The notes: generated by a model not told the origin, from the letters alone. A DNA stretch of 64,000 nt from Nemertoderma westbladi (GCA_032718475.1 JAUCBJ010000517.1:1-64000); one strand, 5' to 3'. Shown: positions 1-12,568, counted from the stretch's first letter. A program made the numbers and translations.

Positions 1-1380
1 AATTTTCTCAATGAGACAATCTGCTTTGTTATCATATACAATATTCTGGATTGTTATAATTTTCTCAATGAGACAATCTGCTTTGTTATCATATACAATA
101 TTCTGGATTGTTATAATTTTCTCAATGAGACAATCTGCTTTGTTATCATATACAATATTCTGGATTGTTATAATTTTCTCAATGAGACAATCTGCTTTGT
201 TATCATATACAATATTCTGGATTGTTATAATTTTCTCAATGAGACAATCTGCTTTGTTATCATATACAATATTCTGGATTGTTATAATTTTCTCAATGAG
301 ACAATCTGCTTTGTTATCATATACAATATTCTGGATTGTTATAATTTTCTCAATGAGACAATCTGCTTTGTTATCATATACAATATTCTGGATTGTTATA
401 ATTTTCTCAATGAGACAATCTGCTTTGTTATCATATACAATATTCTGGATTGTTATAATTTTCTCAATGAGACAATCTGCTTTGTTATCATATACAATAT
501 TCTGGATTGTTATAATTTTCTCAATGAGACAATCTGCTTTGTTATCATATACAATATTCTGGATTGTTATAATTTTCTCAATGAGACAATCTGCTTTGTT
601 ATCATATACAATATTCTGGATTGTTATAATTTTCTCACTGAGACAATCTGCTTTGTTATCACATACAATATTCTGGATTGTTATAATTTTCTCAATGAGA
701 CAATCTGCTTTGTTATCATATACAATATTCTGGATTGTTATAATTTTCTCAATGAGACAATCTGCTTTGTTATCATATACAATATTCTGGATTGTTATAA
801 TTTTCTCAATGAGACAATCTGCTTTGTTATCATATACAATATTCTGGATTGTTATAATTTTCTCAATGAGACAATCTGCTTTGTTATCATATACAATATT
901 CTGGATTGTTATAATTTTCTCAATGAGACAATCTGCTTTGTTATCATATACAATATTCTGGATTGTTATAATTTTCTCAATGAGACAATCTGCTTTGTTA
1001 TCATATACAATATTCTGGATTGTTATAATTTTCTCAATGAGACAATCTGCTTTGTTATCATATACAATATTCTGGATTGTTATAATTTTCTCAATGAGAC
1101 AATCTGCTTTGTTATCATATACAATATTCTGGATTGTTATAATTTTCTCAATGAGACAATCTGCTTTGTTATCATATACAATATTCTGGATTGTTATAAT
1201 TTTCTCAATGAGACAATCTGCTTTGTTATCATATACAATATTCTGGATTGTTATAATTTTCTCAATGAGACAATCTGCTTTGTTATCATATACAATATTC
1301 TGGATTGTTATAATTTTCTCAATGAGACAATCTGCTTTGTTATCATATACAATATTCTGGATTGTTATAATTTTCTTAAT
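1..1380. repeat. 57-bp minisatellite, about 24 copies
   Basis: Near-identical 57-bp units run from the window edge to about 1375; one unit near 630-665 has two substitutions. Because 57 is a multiple of 3, one frame stays open and reads as a 19-residue hydrophobic repeat, but there is no codon-level variation suggesting selection. The array ends about 20 bp before a splice acceptor (AG at 1394-1395), so it lies in the last intron of the gene that follows. Confidence 0.95.
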
Positions 1381-1395
1381 AATTTATAATCGCAG

Positions 1396-2072
1396 GTAAT
1401 TGCGATTCTATCGCAAACCAACACTTCTGGCCACTAACATCGATTTATGCAGCAAACGACACATATGGAAATCTGAACGGAGTTGTCAATGGCGTCAATT
1501 GGCCTCTACCTAATCCATTCAACGCAGCGTATTTTTCGAATAACGGCTACATAACCGTCGATATAGACGGAGCCTCTAAGATGCTCTCACCAACCTACAC
1601 TGTAATCGCACTCATAAAAAAGAATATTCCTAATAGCCCAGGTCCAATTTGGGAATTCTCTCACAATAGTGATATCGGGTCACGGTTGCGAGTCGTTCGG
1701 ATGGATGATTCAGGCGATTCAACCAAATACAATACATTCCAGTTTGACACGGAAGGTGGTGGTGGTGAGTTCAACCCTCTCCCAAGCATTCAGGTTCGAT
1801 GGTACATGGTAGTCGCATCTGTGAGTGCTACAAACGGGAAGAAGTATTTGTACAGTCGTGTCAGGAAGGGAGACGATGAATTCGCTTATTCTGAGGAACG
1901 TATCGAAACTGCAACGCGTTCACCTTCTACATCGTTTGTAATTGGTCGAGGGAAGTATTATGGTGAAGTCCGCTTCTTCCCCGGCTATATCACTCACGTC
2001 CGTTACTACAACTGCCATCTAACCAACCAAAAGCTCACACATATTTTCATCGACATGATGCAACCGGGTTAA
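1396..2072 (+). CDS. Last exon of a LamG/concanavalin-A-like domain protein (partial)
   Basis: The exon opens after the acceptor ATCGCAG (AG at 1394-1395) in phase 1: two bases complete a codon, then about 224 codons run to TAA at 2070-2072. The peptide begins NCDSIANQHFWPL and keeps alternating beta-strand-like hydrophobics with an NLNGVVNGVNW stretch and an AYFSNNGYITVDIDG strand, then WYMVVASV and YITHVRYYN. This is the pattern of laminin-G-like/ConA-like jelly-roll domains (the FPL...G...V...F.G start and the G.I..VR.YN end), usually extracellular adhesion or matrix modules. An internal ATG at 1581 is not the start, because the frame is open and domain-like upstream of it. Earlier exons lie left of the window. 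The domain call rests on pattern only; the exact family is unknown. Confidence 0.6.
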
Positions 2073-2620
2073 GTAGGAAATCTTTATACTATGGCTAAAA
2101 TATTGTCCTCTGACACACACACACCCGCCACACACCAACGCAGACTTTTCAAAAACAGCCATAGTGTAATATTTCCGTTTGCCGAAGGCTCGCAGTTGTG
2201 ACTACGCCCCACATTTCCAACTGGTTTCTCGAGTATTTTATGTGTTACTTACTTACGCGCATGGCTGATTAATGTGGATATGAACTTATTTGTTAGATTT
2301 ACAATACAATATGATTAATTTATTCGATTAGAGTTAATGTAGTACAATCAATGTGTATTTATAAACATTTGTGGTTCACATTTCAGAAAATTAACAATCC
2401 GTAATTTGTACGCAGCCCTTAGAGGTTATGAACCTCGTTTAGTTTAATTTAACGGAGATGTCCAGTAACTCATTATTTTTTGACTGTATAATGTAATACA
2501 GGCTCCAGCCTGTGACCCCATAGGAATTTTATACATTACTGAGATACCCCACATACTGTAGATGTTTAGTACTGATATGGGACATAAAAAATTTGTGTAG
2601 ACTTCACCAAACGGTTGCGC
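2073..2620. other. Intergenic, nothing recognised
   Basis: AT-rich sequence after the LamG-gene stop, with a short CA-rich stretch near 2112-2125. I see no open frame with domain signal and no clear AATAAA. Confidence 0.5.
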
Positions 2621-2629
2621 TGGTTTTTT

Positions 2630-3170
2630 TAGACATAGCAACGGAGGAAATTGCCATAGCAACAGCTCTTATAGTAGATATGACTAGTTAAAATATTTAG
2701 AAGATTACTATTTTGGATATGAAGAATTTAATGGCCGACTTTATTTAATTTAATGACCTGGACGTCATTGCCGACTTTGCAAAAGCCGCACTCAACAAAA
2801 AGTTATAAGAATTTAATGGCACATTTATTTTTTTTTGAAAATACCATAGCAACCAAGTGAAAACGACCTCTATAGTTAGCAGCATTGACAATGTCCTTAG
2901 CAACGGGCTTTAAACGGGCGTAATGCATTTGCGGTGGTCGAAGCGTCATCGGATCAGCGTCTACCACCAATATATCAAGTCTAAGGAACAATATGCACTA
3001 TTTTTAAGTTTCTAGTTGCGATGGCAACGGGTAACTTTGGCTACGTAGAAACGGGCTATACTGTATATTAGCCGTAGCGTCATTAAATCAACCTCCACTC
3101 TCACTATATCGAGTTATAAGGAAAAATATGCAATATGTTTCAGTTTATAATTGCCATGGCAACCCGTCAG
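2630..3170. repeat. Diverged direct repeats carrying X-box-like palindromes
   Basis: Loosely repeated blocks of about 145-175 bp, each ending in a TTGCCATGGCAAC-like palindrome: 2632-2644, 2651-2663, 2842-2854, 3015-3028 and 3151-3163. Text before the last two palindromes is clearly related (ATCAAGTCTAAGGAACAATA versus ATCGAGTTATAAGGAAAAAT). They look like copies of one dispersed repeat. The palindrome resembles the RFX-factor X-box; function is not shown. Confidence 0.5.
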
Positions 3171-4557
3171 AATTGTTGACAAAGTGTTTTTCATATCAAT
3201 TAGCTGTTTACATGATATAAGAGCGCCTATTGAAAGATAGTGAGGTTGACATACAGTACTAGGCCTACGTATATTTAATATATATTACATTTGTAATCAC
3301 TTAGGCCCCACAACATTATTAAATAAGTGAAATTAAATTGTATCAAGCATCGCAATTACGACAGTAATCACACCGTTAGGCCTACAAGAACAAGAAAAGT
3401 TCGTCTGTCAGCCGCTAGGGGACTACATGTCTAAAGATTAAATATCCTTCTATTTCTTTGGAATTAATCCATTCTAGATGAAACGTTTCAGACAATCAGC
3501 TTTCAGACAATCAGCTGTATATTGCAAGGGAGACTAATCCGTCTGCAGTTATCAAGTCTACCGCTAGAGGGCGAAATGTTTAATAGTGAATTCCTTCTCC
3601 CATTAAGTTATTTATAATCAATTCAGGTTGAAACTTGTGAGATATGTACTGTTTTTAGAAGTACTAAAGTGCTAACAAACAGCAGTCCTGCAATGGTAAA
3701 GTGCTAACTGTTTTAAAGTGCTAACCTAAAGTGCTAACACTCCCTGAAAAAATTTGTTAAGACAAGTTGACTACAATTCCAGGTTCCGATTGGCTCATTT
3801 CGAAGTGTTAGCAGTTTGACCCCTTTGCAAGCACAAATTAAAAACGTCAAATAGCAACAAATTTTAACAACTGCCCCCTAGCGACCAGATTCAGAATTAT
3901 TGAAAAAGGTAAAGTGCTAACTGTTAGCACTATAGAGTTTCTCCATAAGACATATTCTAAATGTTAGCTCTTTAAGGCTAATTTTGTTGTATAATTATTG
4001 CATAGCAAGCCAGACCAGATGTTAGCGTTTTATAACTAAAATTGAAATAAATTGATTATTAATCAAGCAGAGATCACAAGAGGTGATTATGAGTTTCTGA
4101 AATGAATAATACCGGCCAACAGAAAGCATAAAGTGCTAACATTAGACCTATTCAATTCATATATTAAACGTCTATGTCTTTGCAACTACTGTAGTTCGTG
4201 GATTTCTTAAAAGCATTCAATAATATGGCACATAATCACAACCATTAATTAATTTGTTCTCATAATTATATATTATTCTAAATCCTTAATCCTTGCAATA
4301 CGTTTCCTTTTCCAGAAAATAGAAAGGTCATTCCCCAATGTATGTCAAATTTCGTGCAATCTCAAATTTTATTTTGTACATATACTGCTATAACGTAAAT
4401 TGCTACAAGCATTTTGAAAATGTGTCACCAATTTCTTACCCATTATTGCACACTGCTGCTATTCTTGGTCTTTTCGAGGTCAAAACTTTAAACCTCTGTA
4501 AATACATACATAAAACCATTAAGCCATGTCCCGGAATGCAGTGTCTTTAATTCAATG
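3171..4557. repeat. Non-coding region with scattered AAAGTGCTAAC motifs
   Basis: No gene is seen. The 11-mer AAAGTGCTAAC or a close form recurs at about 3666, 3700, 3714, 3727, 3908 and 4130, with reverse-strand forms near 3804. Similar motifs, mostly reversed, return at 8410-8570 beyond the LINE cluster. CTAGAGGGCG / CCCCCTAGCG blocks lie near 3413, 3563 and 3873. Confidence 0.45.
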
Positions 4558-4751
4558 GCAGGGTATTGCCCGATAACTTTAAAGAAGTAAAAGTGTTCTG
4601 AGTCTGTACTCCCAGATATTCCCATCATTCCATTATATTCCCCAGATTACCTAGTGTTGGTCTTTTTATTAACTCCAAAAATGACCAAAATTTTGACAGT
4701 TAACTATGAAAGTCATCAGCAAGTCACTGACCGGATTAGCATAAGCTCAAA
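4558..4751 (+). mobile_element. Two shuffled LINE fragments
   Basis: 4558-4642 is a diverged copy of 5337-5402 in the reverse transcriptase coding region. 4653-4751 is a diverged copy of 6254-6352 from further downstream in the same element. They are joined directly and abut the long LINE copy at 4752, so this is a rearranged mosaic rather than one insertion. Confidence 0.75.
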
Positions 4752-6953
4752 GTGGCCAAGGTAAGACTTAGTCTGCGTGCTAGCAGAACAACGAAATCTG
4801 CCTTGCCGCGGCATGACTGGTCCTCTCTGTTGCAACAGCCAAGTGTGAGATCCAGCTTCACACTACAGCTGAGCAACAGGTATGAGGCTCTTGCCTCTGA
4901 GGCGGCAGATCACTGTGAGGGCTATACTGCCTTTACAGAAGCAGTTAAGTTAGCAGCTGCAGAAACAGTTCCTGTATACCCTCGAAACAGGAAAAGGGCC
5001 CCCTGGACCGACAACAAAATTCAGAAGTGCCGAAATGACCTTCATAAGGCGCAGAAAGAGTCCCGACTCAAACAGACTACAGCGGCCAAGAATGCAGTTA
5101 ATGCTGCATCTAGGTCCCTGAACAGGCAGTACTCTGCTAATCTACAGGAGCTAATAAACCAACAGGTTGATGCCATCAATGATGCTGACGACAGCAGGCA
5201 ATCATCCCAGACATGGAAATCGATCAATCTGCTTACTGGGCGGAAAAGCCAACCAACCACCAAGGTTAAGGCTGAATCACCAGCCGATCGCCTCAATGGT
5301 TGGAAAGCCCACTTTGAAAGGCTCCTCAATAATGACAGGGTATTGCCTGATAACTTTATAGAAGTAAAAGTGTCTGAGTCTGTACTCCCAGATATTCCCA
5401 TTGGCGATATCTCCTTTGCAGAAGTGAAGGCTGCTGCAAAGAGCATTAAGACCAATCGTGCCAGTGGAGTAGATGGTGTCCCCCCTGAGGTCTTTAAAAT
5501 ACCTGAGTGTTTAAAGCTCATCTATCCCATCATAGTAGACATGTACCGAACAACAAGAGTCCCACAAGAAATGAAAACAAATAAGTTGGTGCCAGTTCCC
5601 AAGAAGGGCAACCTAACACTCTATGGTTCTTTTCGGGGAATCTCATTGATCTCGATTGCTGCAAAGCTATACAATAGGATTCTATTAAATCGCATCAGGG
5701 ATCCCATTGAGAGACTGCTCCGTGGAAATCAGAATGGGTTCCGTAAAGGTCGTGGGACCATGGAGCCCATTTTGGCACTTAGAAGGATAATTGAAGAGTT
5801 ATCAAAAAAGAAAGACAGGCATCTGGCTGTTATCTTTGTTGACTTCTTCAAGGCCTTTGATTCAGTCTCTCGCTCACGTATGTTCAGCATACTTTCATTA
5901 TATGGGATTCCTGATGAAATTATTGCAGCAATCAGATCAGTATACGATGGTTCGACAACATTTGTGTCTACTGTTGACGGTGACACAGAACCATTTGAAG
6001 TGTTATGGGGCGTCCTCCAAGGAGACACACTTGCACCATTCTTGTTCATTATTGTGGTTGACTATGTTCTACGCATGTCCTTAGATCATTATAATGATGA
6101 TGGGGTGATGATAACTCCACCTACTGGCTCCAGAAGTCGAGGAAATCCTGCCAAGTACCTAACTGATCTAGACTGTGCTGATGACTTAGGAGTACTCTCA
6201 GAATCATTAGAGGGAGCCCAACGGCTCCTCAGCTCATTAGAACATGCTGCTTCTAGTGTTGGTCTTTTTATTAACTCCAGAAAGACCAAAATTCTGACAG
6301 TTAACTTTGAAAGTCCTCAGCAAGTCTCTGATCGGATGAGCATAAGCTCAAAGGATGGTATGCTTGAGCATGTGGACGACTTCTGTTACCTGGGATCATG
6401 GATCCGGAAGTCAGGTGAGGACCTTCGAATACGTAAGGGAAAGGCATGGGCAGCCTTGAATAGGCTTTCCAGGATTTGGAATTCACCGAGAATTAATCGA
6501 AAACTTAAGGTCCGATTATTTAGAGCAGCAGTAGTTCCAGTACTCCTCTACGGGAGTCCATGCTGGGCTCTAACTGCTGAGGACACCAAATCTCTGGATG
6601 GCACATTCACAAGAATGCTACGCCGGGTTCATTGTGTCAAGTACAATGCACACATCTCCAACCAGACACTATATAACATTGGAGGTGTCTCATTGGTTCC
6701 CCCAAGCTTGACACTAGAACAAAATCGCCTCCGCTTTGCAGGACATTGCTTTCGCCGTGAGGACCAGCCAGTGCATAATCTTGTACTTTGGCAGCCTCAT
6801 GGAGTGAATAAGCATGGTGGACAGCCCATGACTTTCTTGAGACGTATCTTAAAGGACACTGGCCTTAAAGATGCGGATGATCTAGCAAATGTCATGGGTG
6901 ATAGGGAGTTGTGGCGGTGCAATTTTGTTGACAAGCCGGCACAGCATTCTTAA
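4752..6953 (+). pseudogene. Non-LTR retrotransposon ORF2 (reverse transcriptase), 5'-truncated
   Basis: One open frame of about 733 codons. It covers a basic linker (APWTDNKIQKCRNDLHKAQK), the RT palm and fingers (SIKTNRASGVDGVPPEVFK, LVPVPKKG, GFRKGRGTMEP, FVDFFKAFDS, GVLQGDTLAPFLF, DCADD) and the C-terminal tail typical of CR1/L2/RTE-like ORF2 (VLLYGSPCWALT, RMLRRVHCVKYN, LRFAGHCFRRED, LWQPHG). The N-terminal AP endonuclease domain is absent; the left edge is a rearrangement junction and the frame opens at GTG, not ATG. The usual YADD/FADD active site reads CADD, with one aspartate pair intact. The open frame suggests a fairly young copy that is probably inactive. The clade is uncertain. 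Confidence 0.88.
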
Positions 6954-7585
6954 AAATGCAGCTGCAATGCAGCATGCCGATCCTAGTAGTATGCTTGAGC
7001 ATATGGACGACTTATGTCACATGGGTTCATGGATCCGGAGGTCAGGTGAGACCTTCGAATACGCAAGGGAAAGGCATGGGCAGCCATGAATAGGCTTTCC
7101 AGGATTTGGAAGTCACATAGAATTAATTGGAAACTTAAGTTACGATTATTTAGAGCAGCAGTAGTTCCAGTACTCCTCTATGGGAGTCCATGCTGGGCTC
7201 TAACTGCTGAGGACACCAAATCTCTGGATGGCACATTCACAAGAATGCTACGCCGGGTTCACTGTGTCAAGTACAATCCACACATCTCCAACCAGACACT
7301 ATATAACATTGGAGGTGTCTCATTGGTTCCCCCAAGCTTAACACTAGAACAAAATCGCCTCCGCTTTGCAGGACATTTCTTTCGCCGTGTGGACCAGTCA
7401 GTGCATAATCTTGTTCTTTGACAGCCTCATGCAGTGAATAAGCATGGTGGACAGCCCATGACTTTCTTGCGGCGCATCTTAAAGGACACTGGCCTTGAAG
7501 ATTCGGATGATCTAGCAAATGTCATGGGTGATAGGGAGTTGTGGTGGCTCAATTTTGTCGTCAAGCCTGCACAGCATTCTATTTA
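6954..7585 (+). mobile_element. Second, 3'-only copy of the same LINE
   Basis: Directly after the first copy's stop, sequence from about 6985 repeats the first copy from 6357 to its end (TATGCTTGAGCATATGGACGAC). A 1-base deletion near 7047 shifts the frame and a TGA near 7419 replaces a TGG, so this copy is dead. It ends in TTTATTG-type short repeats near 7580-7610, perhaps the element's 3' tail. Confidence 0.85.
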
Positions 7586-8400
7586 TTGCGTTTATTGTGT
7601 TTATTGCTTTTTAATCAACCATAGATCACAATATAGATGACAATGTGTTTCAGAAATAAATAATTCAGTCAGCAGAAATCATATAGTGGTAACATACATC
7701 CATAAATACGAGCATTCATTGTCTTATATGCGCATTAAGGTTCTGATCCCCTTTGCTTTGGTAGCCTGAGAAATCAACGATTGGAAATGCAGAAATGTAT
7801 GTTCTATTGTTTAAAAAGGAGAACATTTTTTTAGGATTCTCTATTTTATTTTGAAAATGAAAAATATAGAACGTTATAAAATATTTTAATTGAATATATT
7901 TTATATGTTTGAGAACATTTTCACAAATGAAATTAGCAAAAACTATTTAGTATAAAATTTGGTGTAAACCCCCCCCACCCCCCCAATTCAGTTTCTAATT
8001 ATTTTGAAACGTTGAAATAATGTTACCAACCAATTTGTAACGTTCAAATAATGTAATTTAAATTTATTCTGAACATCTTGATTTTCAAACAATCAATAAC
8101 ATTATAAGAAACATTAGAAAAACTATGTTCTGTAATGTTACATAAATTTTAATATAAATATTTTGATTCTATTGACGTTGTTGAAACTAAATAAATATTG
8201 ATATTTTTGAAACAAATGATTAAATATTTAATATTATAATATATTCAATATCCTTTCACATCCCAAAGAACGAATAATGAGTTAGCATTTTATGATGTGT
8301 GGTGTCTTGAAATATTCAACACAAAAACACCTAATCATTATCTTTCAAGATTTACAGATACCATCACTTCAAACTCCTAACTTTGCTAATATTACTATTG
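7586..8400. other. AT-rich non-coding stretch
   Basis: No coding signal. Contains an interrupted C run near 7970-7983 and several GTTGAAATAATGT / GTTCAAATAATGT-like direct repeats near 8010-8055. Confidence 0.5.
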
Positions 8401-8968
8401 TTATTGGTGTTTTTAGTAAGTTAGCACTTTAGAACACTTGAGCCCTCTTGCGGGTGGTGCAGAATTGGTGTTGCTAAATGTTGCTAAAGTCTGTTACTGA
8501 GTTAGCACATTGGTACTTTCAGAAATCACTGGAATGGTGTCACTTTACCAAGGAAATCCCGCGTTAGCACTTACAGACTTACGTGGTGCATGTACCTTCC
8601 TTACCCCCTTGGAACTTTATCGCCCCTGGGTCTTTATCGCCCCCGAGTCTTTATCGCCACTGGTCCTTTATCGCCCCTGTCATTATATATAGGCTACATT
8701 TCCTTAACTTTCCCACTTCCTCTGAGTCACATATTTTAGTTATAGTTTACATTTATAATTATATTCAAATAGTTTCAGTTAGAGCATATTAAATTAAATA
8801 TGCAAATTTTGCATATTTAATTTATAGACTAAGGAGACACTTGGTCTAGTGGTAACAACTTGTGTTTTCTTTGAAGACGGACGAAGCAGGACTGTTTGGC
8901 CATGGGACCTTTAAAGCTGTAGACTAGCTCTACCCAGGCTTTCATCCTTCACTGGTCGATAAATGGGA
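8401..8968. repeat. GCTAAC-motif cluster and a short 'TTTATCGCCCC' tandem
   Basis: Holds reversed copies of the GTTAGCACTTT motif seen at 3.6-4.1 kb (near 8415, 8500 and 8562). Four ~18-19-bp units of the type CTTTATCGCCCCTGG lie at about 8612-8682. A palindromic AAATATGCAAATTTGCATATTT stretch lies near 8797-8818. No gene is seen. Confidence 0.5.
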
Positions 8969-11940
8969 ACCAATGTAACTTGGGAAACAGAGTAGAAGGG
9001 TCTACCGTGGAAGATAACCAACCCATGGTGGTGAACAGGCATTCCTTTAGGAAACAGAGTGGAAGGGTTTACTGCGGAAGATCACAAATGGTGGTGAACA
9101 GGCATTCCTTTAGGAAACAGAGTGGAAGGATTTACAGTGGAAGATAACCAACCCATGGTGGTGAACAGGCATTCCTTTGAGAAACAGAGTGGAAGGGTTT
9201 ACAGTGGAAGATAACCAACCCATGGTGGTGAACAGGCATTCCTTTAGGAAACAGAGTGGAAGGGTTTACAGTGGAAGATAGCCCATGGTGGTGAACAGGC
9301 ATTCCTTTAGGAAACAGAGTGGAAGGATTTACAGTGGAAGATAACCAACCCATGGTGGTGAACAGGCATTCCTTTGGGAAACAGAGTGGAAGGGTTTACT
9401 GCGGAAGATCACAAATGGTGGTGAACAGGCATTCCTTTAGGAAACAGAGTGGAAGGGTTTACTGTGGAATATCACCCATGGTGGTGAACAGGCAGTCATT
9501 TGGGAAACGGAGTGGAATGGTTTACTGAGAAAGATCACCCATGGTGGTGAACAGGCAGTCATTTGGGAAACGGAGTGGAATGGTTTACTGTGGAAGATAA
9601 CCAACCCATGGTGGTGAACAGGCATTCGTTTGGGAAACAGAGTGGAAGGGTTTACAGTGGAAGATCACCTATGGTTGTGAACAGGCATTCCTTTGGGAAA
9701 CAGAGTGGAAGGGTTTACATTGGAAGATAACCAACCCATGGTGGTGAACAGGCATTCCTTTGGGAAACAGAGTCGAAGGGTTTACAGTGGAAGATAGCCC
9801 ATGGTGGTGAACAGGCATTCCTTTATGAAACAGAGTAGAAGGGTTTACTGTGGAAGATAACCAACCCATGGTGGTGAACAGGCATTCGTTTGGGAAACAG
9901 AGTGGAAGGGTTTACAGTGGAAGATACCCAACCCATGGTGGTGAACATGCATTCCTTTGGGAAACAGAGTGGAAGGGTTTACAGTGGAAGACAACCAACC
10001 CATGGTGGTGAACAGGCATTCCTTTGGGAAACAGAGTGGAAGGGTTTACTGCGGAAGATCACAAATGGTGGTGAACAGGCATTCCTTTAGGAAACAGAGT
10101 GGAAGGGTTTACTGTGGAATATCACCCATGGTGGTGAACAGGCAGTCATTTGGGAAACGGAGTGGAATGGTTTACTGAGGAAGATCACCCATGGTGGTGA
10201 ACAGGCAGTCATTTGGGAAACGGAGTGGAATGGTTTACTGTGGAAGACAACCAACCCATGGTGGTGAACAGGCATTCCTTTGGGAAACAGAGTGGAAGGG
10301 TTTACTGCGGAAGATCACAAATGGTGGTGAACAGGCATTCCTTTAGGAAACAGAGTGGAAGGGTTTACTGTGGAATATCACCCATGGTGAACAGGCAGTC
10401 ATTTGGGAAACGGAGTGGAATGGTTTACTGAGGAAGATCACCCATGGTGGTGAACAGGCAGTCATTTGGGAAACGGAGTGGAATGGTTTACTGTGGAAGA
10501 TAACCAACCCATGGTGGTGAACAGGCATTCGTTTGGGAAACAGAGTGGAAGGGTTTACAGTGGAAGATCACCTATGGTTGTGAACAGGCATTCCTTTGGG
10601 AAACAGAGTGGAAGGGTTTACATTGGAAGATAACCAACCCATGGTGGTGAACAGGCATTCCTTTGGGAAACAGAGTGGAAGGGTTTACAGTGGAAGATAG
10701 CCCATGGTGGTGAACAGGCATTCCTTTATGAAACAGAGTAGAAGGGTTTACAGTGGAAGATAACCAACCCATGGTGGTGAACAGGCATTCGTTTGGGAAA
10801 CAGAGTGGAAGGGTTTACAGTGGAAGATACCCAACCCATGGTGGTGAACATGCATTCCTTTGGGAAACAGAGTAGAAGGGTTTACAGTGGAAGATAACCA
10901 ACCCATGGTGGTGAACAGGCATTCCTTTAGGAAACAGAGTAGAAGGGTTTACTGTGGAAGATAACCAACCCATGGTGGTGAACAGGCATTCGTTTGGGAA
11001 ACAGAGTGGAAGGGTTTACAGTGGAAGATCACCTATGGTGGTGAACAGGCATTCCTTTAGGAAACAGAGTGGAAGGGTTTACAGTGGAAGATAACCAACC
11101 CATGGTGGTGAACATGCATTCCTTTGGGAAACAGAGTGGAAGGGTTTACAGTGGAAGATAACCAACCCATGGTGGTGAACAGGCATTCCTTTAGGAAACA
11201 GAGTAGAAGGGTTTACTGTGGAAGATAACTAACCCATGGTGGTGAACAGGCATTCCTTTGGGAAACAGAGTGGAAGGGTTTACAGTGGAAGATAGCCCAT
11301 GGTGGTGAACAGGCATTCCTTTAGGAAACAGAGTAGAAGGGTTTACTGTGGAAGATAACCAACCCATGGTGGTGAACAGGCATTCCTTTGGGAAACAGAG
11401 TGGAAGGGTTTACAGTGGAAGATAACCAACCCATGGTGGTGAACAGGCATTCCTTTAGGAAACAGAGTAGAAGGGTTTACTGTGGAAGATAACTAACCCA
11501 TGGTGGTGAACAGGCATTCCTTTAGGAAACAGAGTGGAAGGGTTTACAGTGGAAGATAACCAACCCATGGTGGTGAACAGGCATTCGTTAGGGAAACAGA
11601 GTGGACGGGTTTACAGTGGAAGATCAATCATGGTGGTAAACAGGAATTCATTTAGGAAACAGAGTGGAAGGGTTTACTGTGGAAGATCACCCATGATGGT
11701 GAACAGGCATTCCTTTGGGAAACAGAGTGGAAGGGTTTACAGCGGAAGATAGCCCATGGTGGTGAACAGACATTCCTTTAGGAAACAGAGTAGAAGGGTT
11801 TACTGTGGAAGATAACCAACCCATGGTGGTGAACAGGCATTCGTTTGGGAAACAGAGTGGAAGGGTTTACAGTGGAAGATCAACCATGGTGGTGAACAGG
11901 AATTCATTTAGGAAACAGAGTGGAAAGTTAATGCGGAATA
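8968..11940. repeat. ~67-bp minisatellite with higher-order structure, about 45 copies
   Basis: Units share CATGGTGGTGAACAGGCATT, then a TTTRGGAAACAGAGTGGAAG core and a TTTACWGTGGAAGATA tail. Two length classes alternate: ~67 bp with an AACCAACC end and ~62 bp with an AGCC or CACC end. A multi-unit block with variant GGCAGTCATTTGGGAAACGG repeats recurs near 9370-9560, 10020-10240 and 10280-10490, so blocks of several units were duplicated together. Small ORFs inside are by-products. Confidence 0.95.
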
Positions 11941-12568
11941 TGTTGGTGGTGGACATGCATTCCATGGCTTACTAAACCTAAACGTTTCTCCCATTTAAAA
12001 TTATTATTTGTCACAGTGGCGGTAAGGTACCAGGCCCTACAATCGCGGCTTAATGTACCTATGATTGTTAACGGCCACTGCCATTATACAGCAGACAATC
12101 AACATAGTGGGCAGCCATTGCAATTGCTAAAACCTGCATAAATTCCTACTGTAGTCTTAAAGCAGATAGATCAGTGCGGAGATATTCCGTAGCGATGACC
12201 ATTATCGACATTACAGTAAGTCAAGTAAGTTAACATATGTTATTCTAAACATTCCGCAGACGCTGTGCTGAAGAGTATTGAAGAACATTGTTGTGTTTGT
12301 TTACTAAGGAACAACTTATGTAGATCTAAGGTACTTTATTAGCTCTACTTGATTTATGATTGAATCATGGTAGTTTGCAACCAAGGTTACGCAGTGAGTG
12401 ACTCCCTCCCAGAGAGCACTGCTACACACAGCAACCATATGTTCGTAACATAGTAACATGTAATAATCACTGTACTTCATTTATTATTACGCAGTACTAA
12501 ATAGAAAAATCTCATAGAATTCTCACATTTTACTTACTAAGTTATAACTAACTATCAAAAATACAGAA
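11941..12568. other. Upstream region of the Kazal gene
   Basis: Non-coding sequence between the minisatellite and the start codon at 12569. It presumably holds the promoter and 5' UTR, but I see no convincing TATA box or other named element. Confidence 0.4.

Noticed and set aside
11-1399. A 462-residue ORF made of a 19-residue hydrophobic repeat
   Set aside because: It is a 57-bp minisatellite whose length is a multiple of 3; the units are nearly identical at the DNA level, and a splice acceptor follows.
8836-8960. tRNA-like text (TTGGTCTAGTGGTAAC) suggesting a tRNA gene or SINE head
   Set aside because: An A-box-like stretch only; no matching B-box or cloverleaf could be formed by eye.
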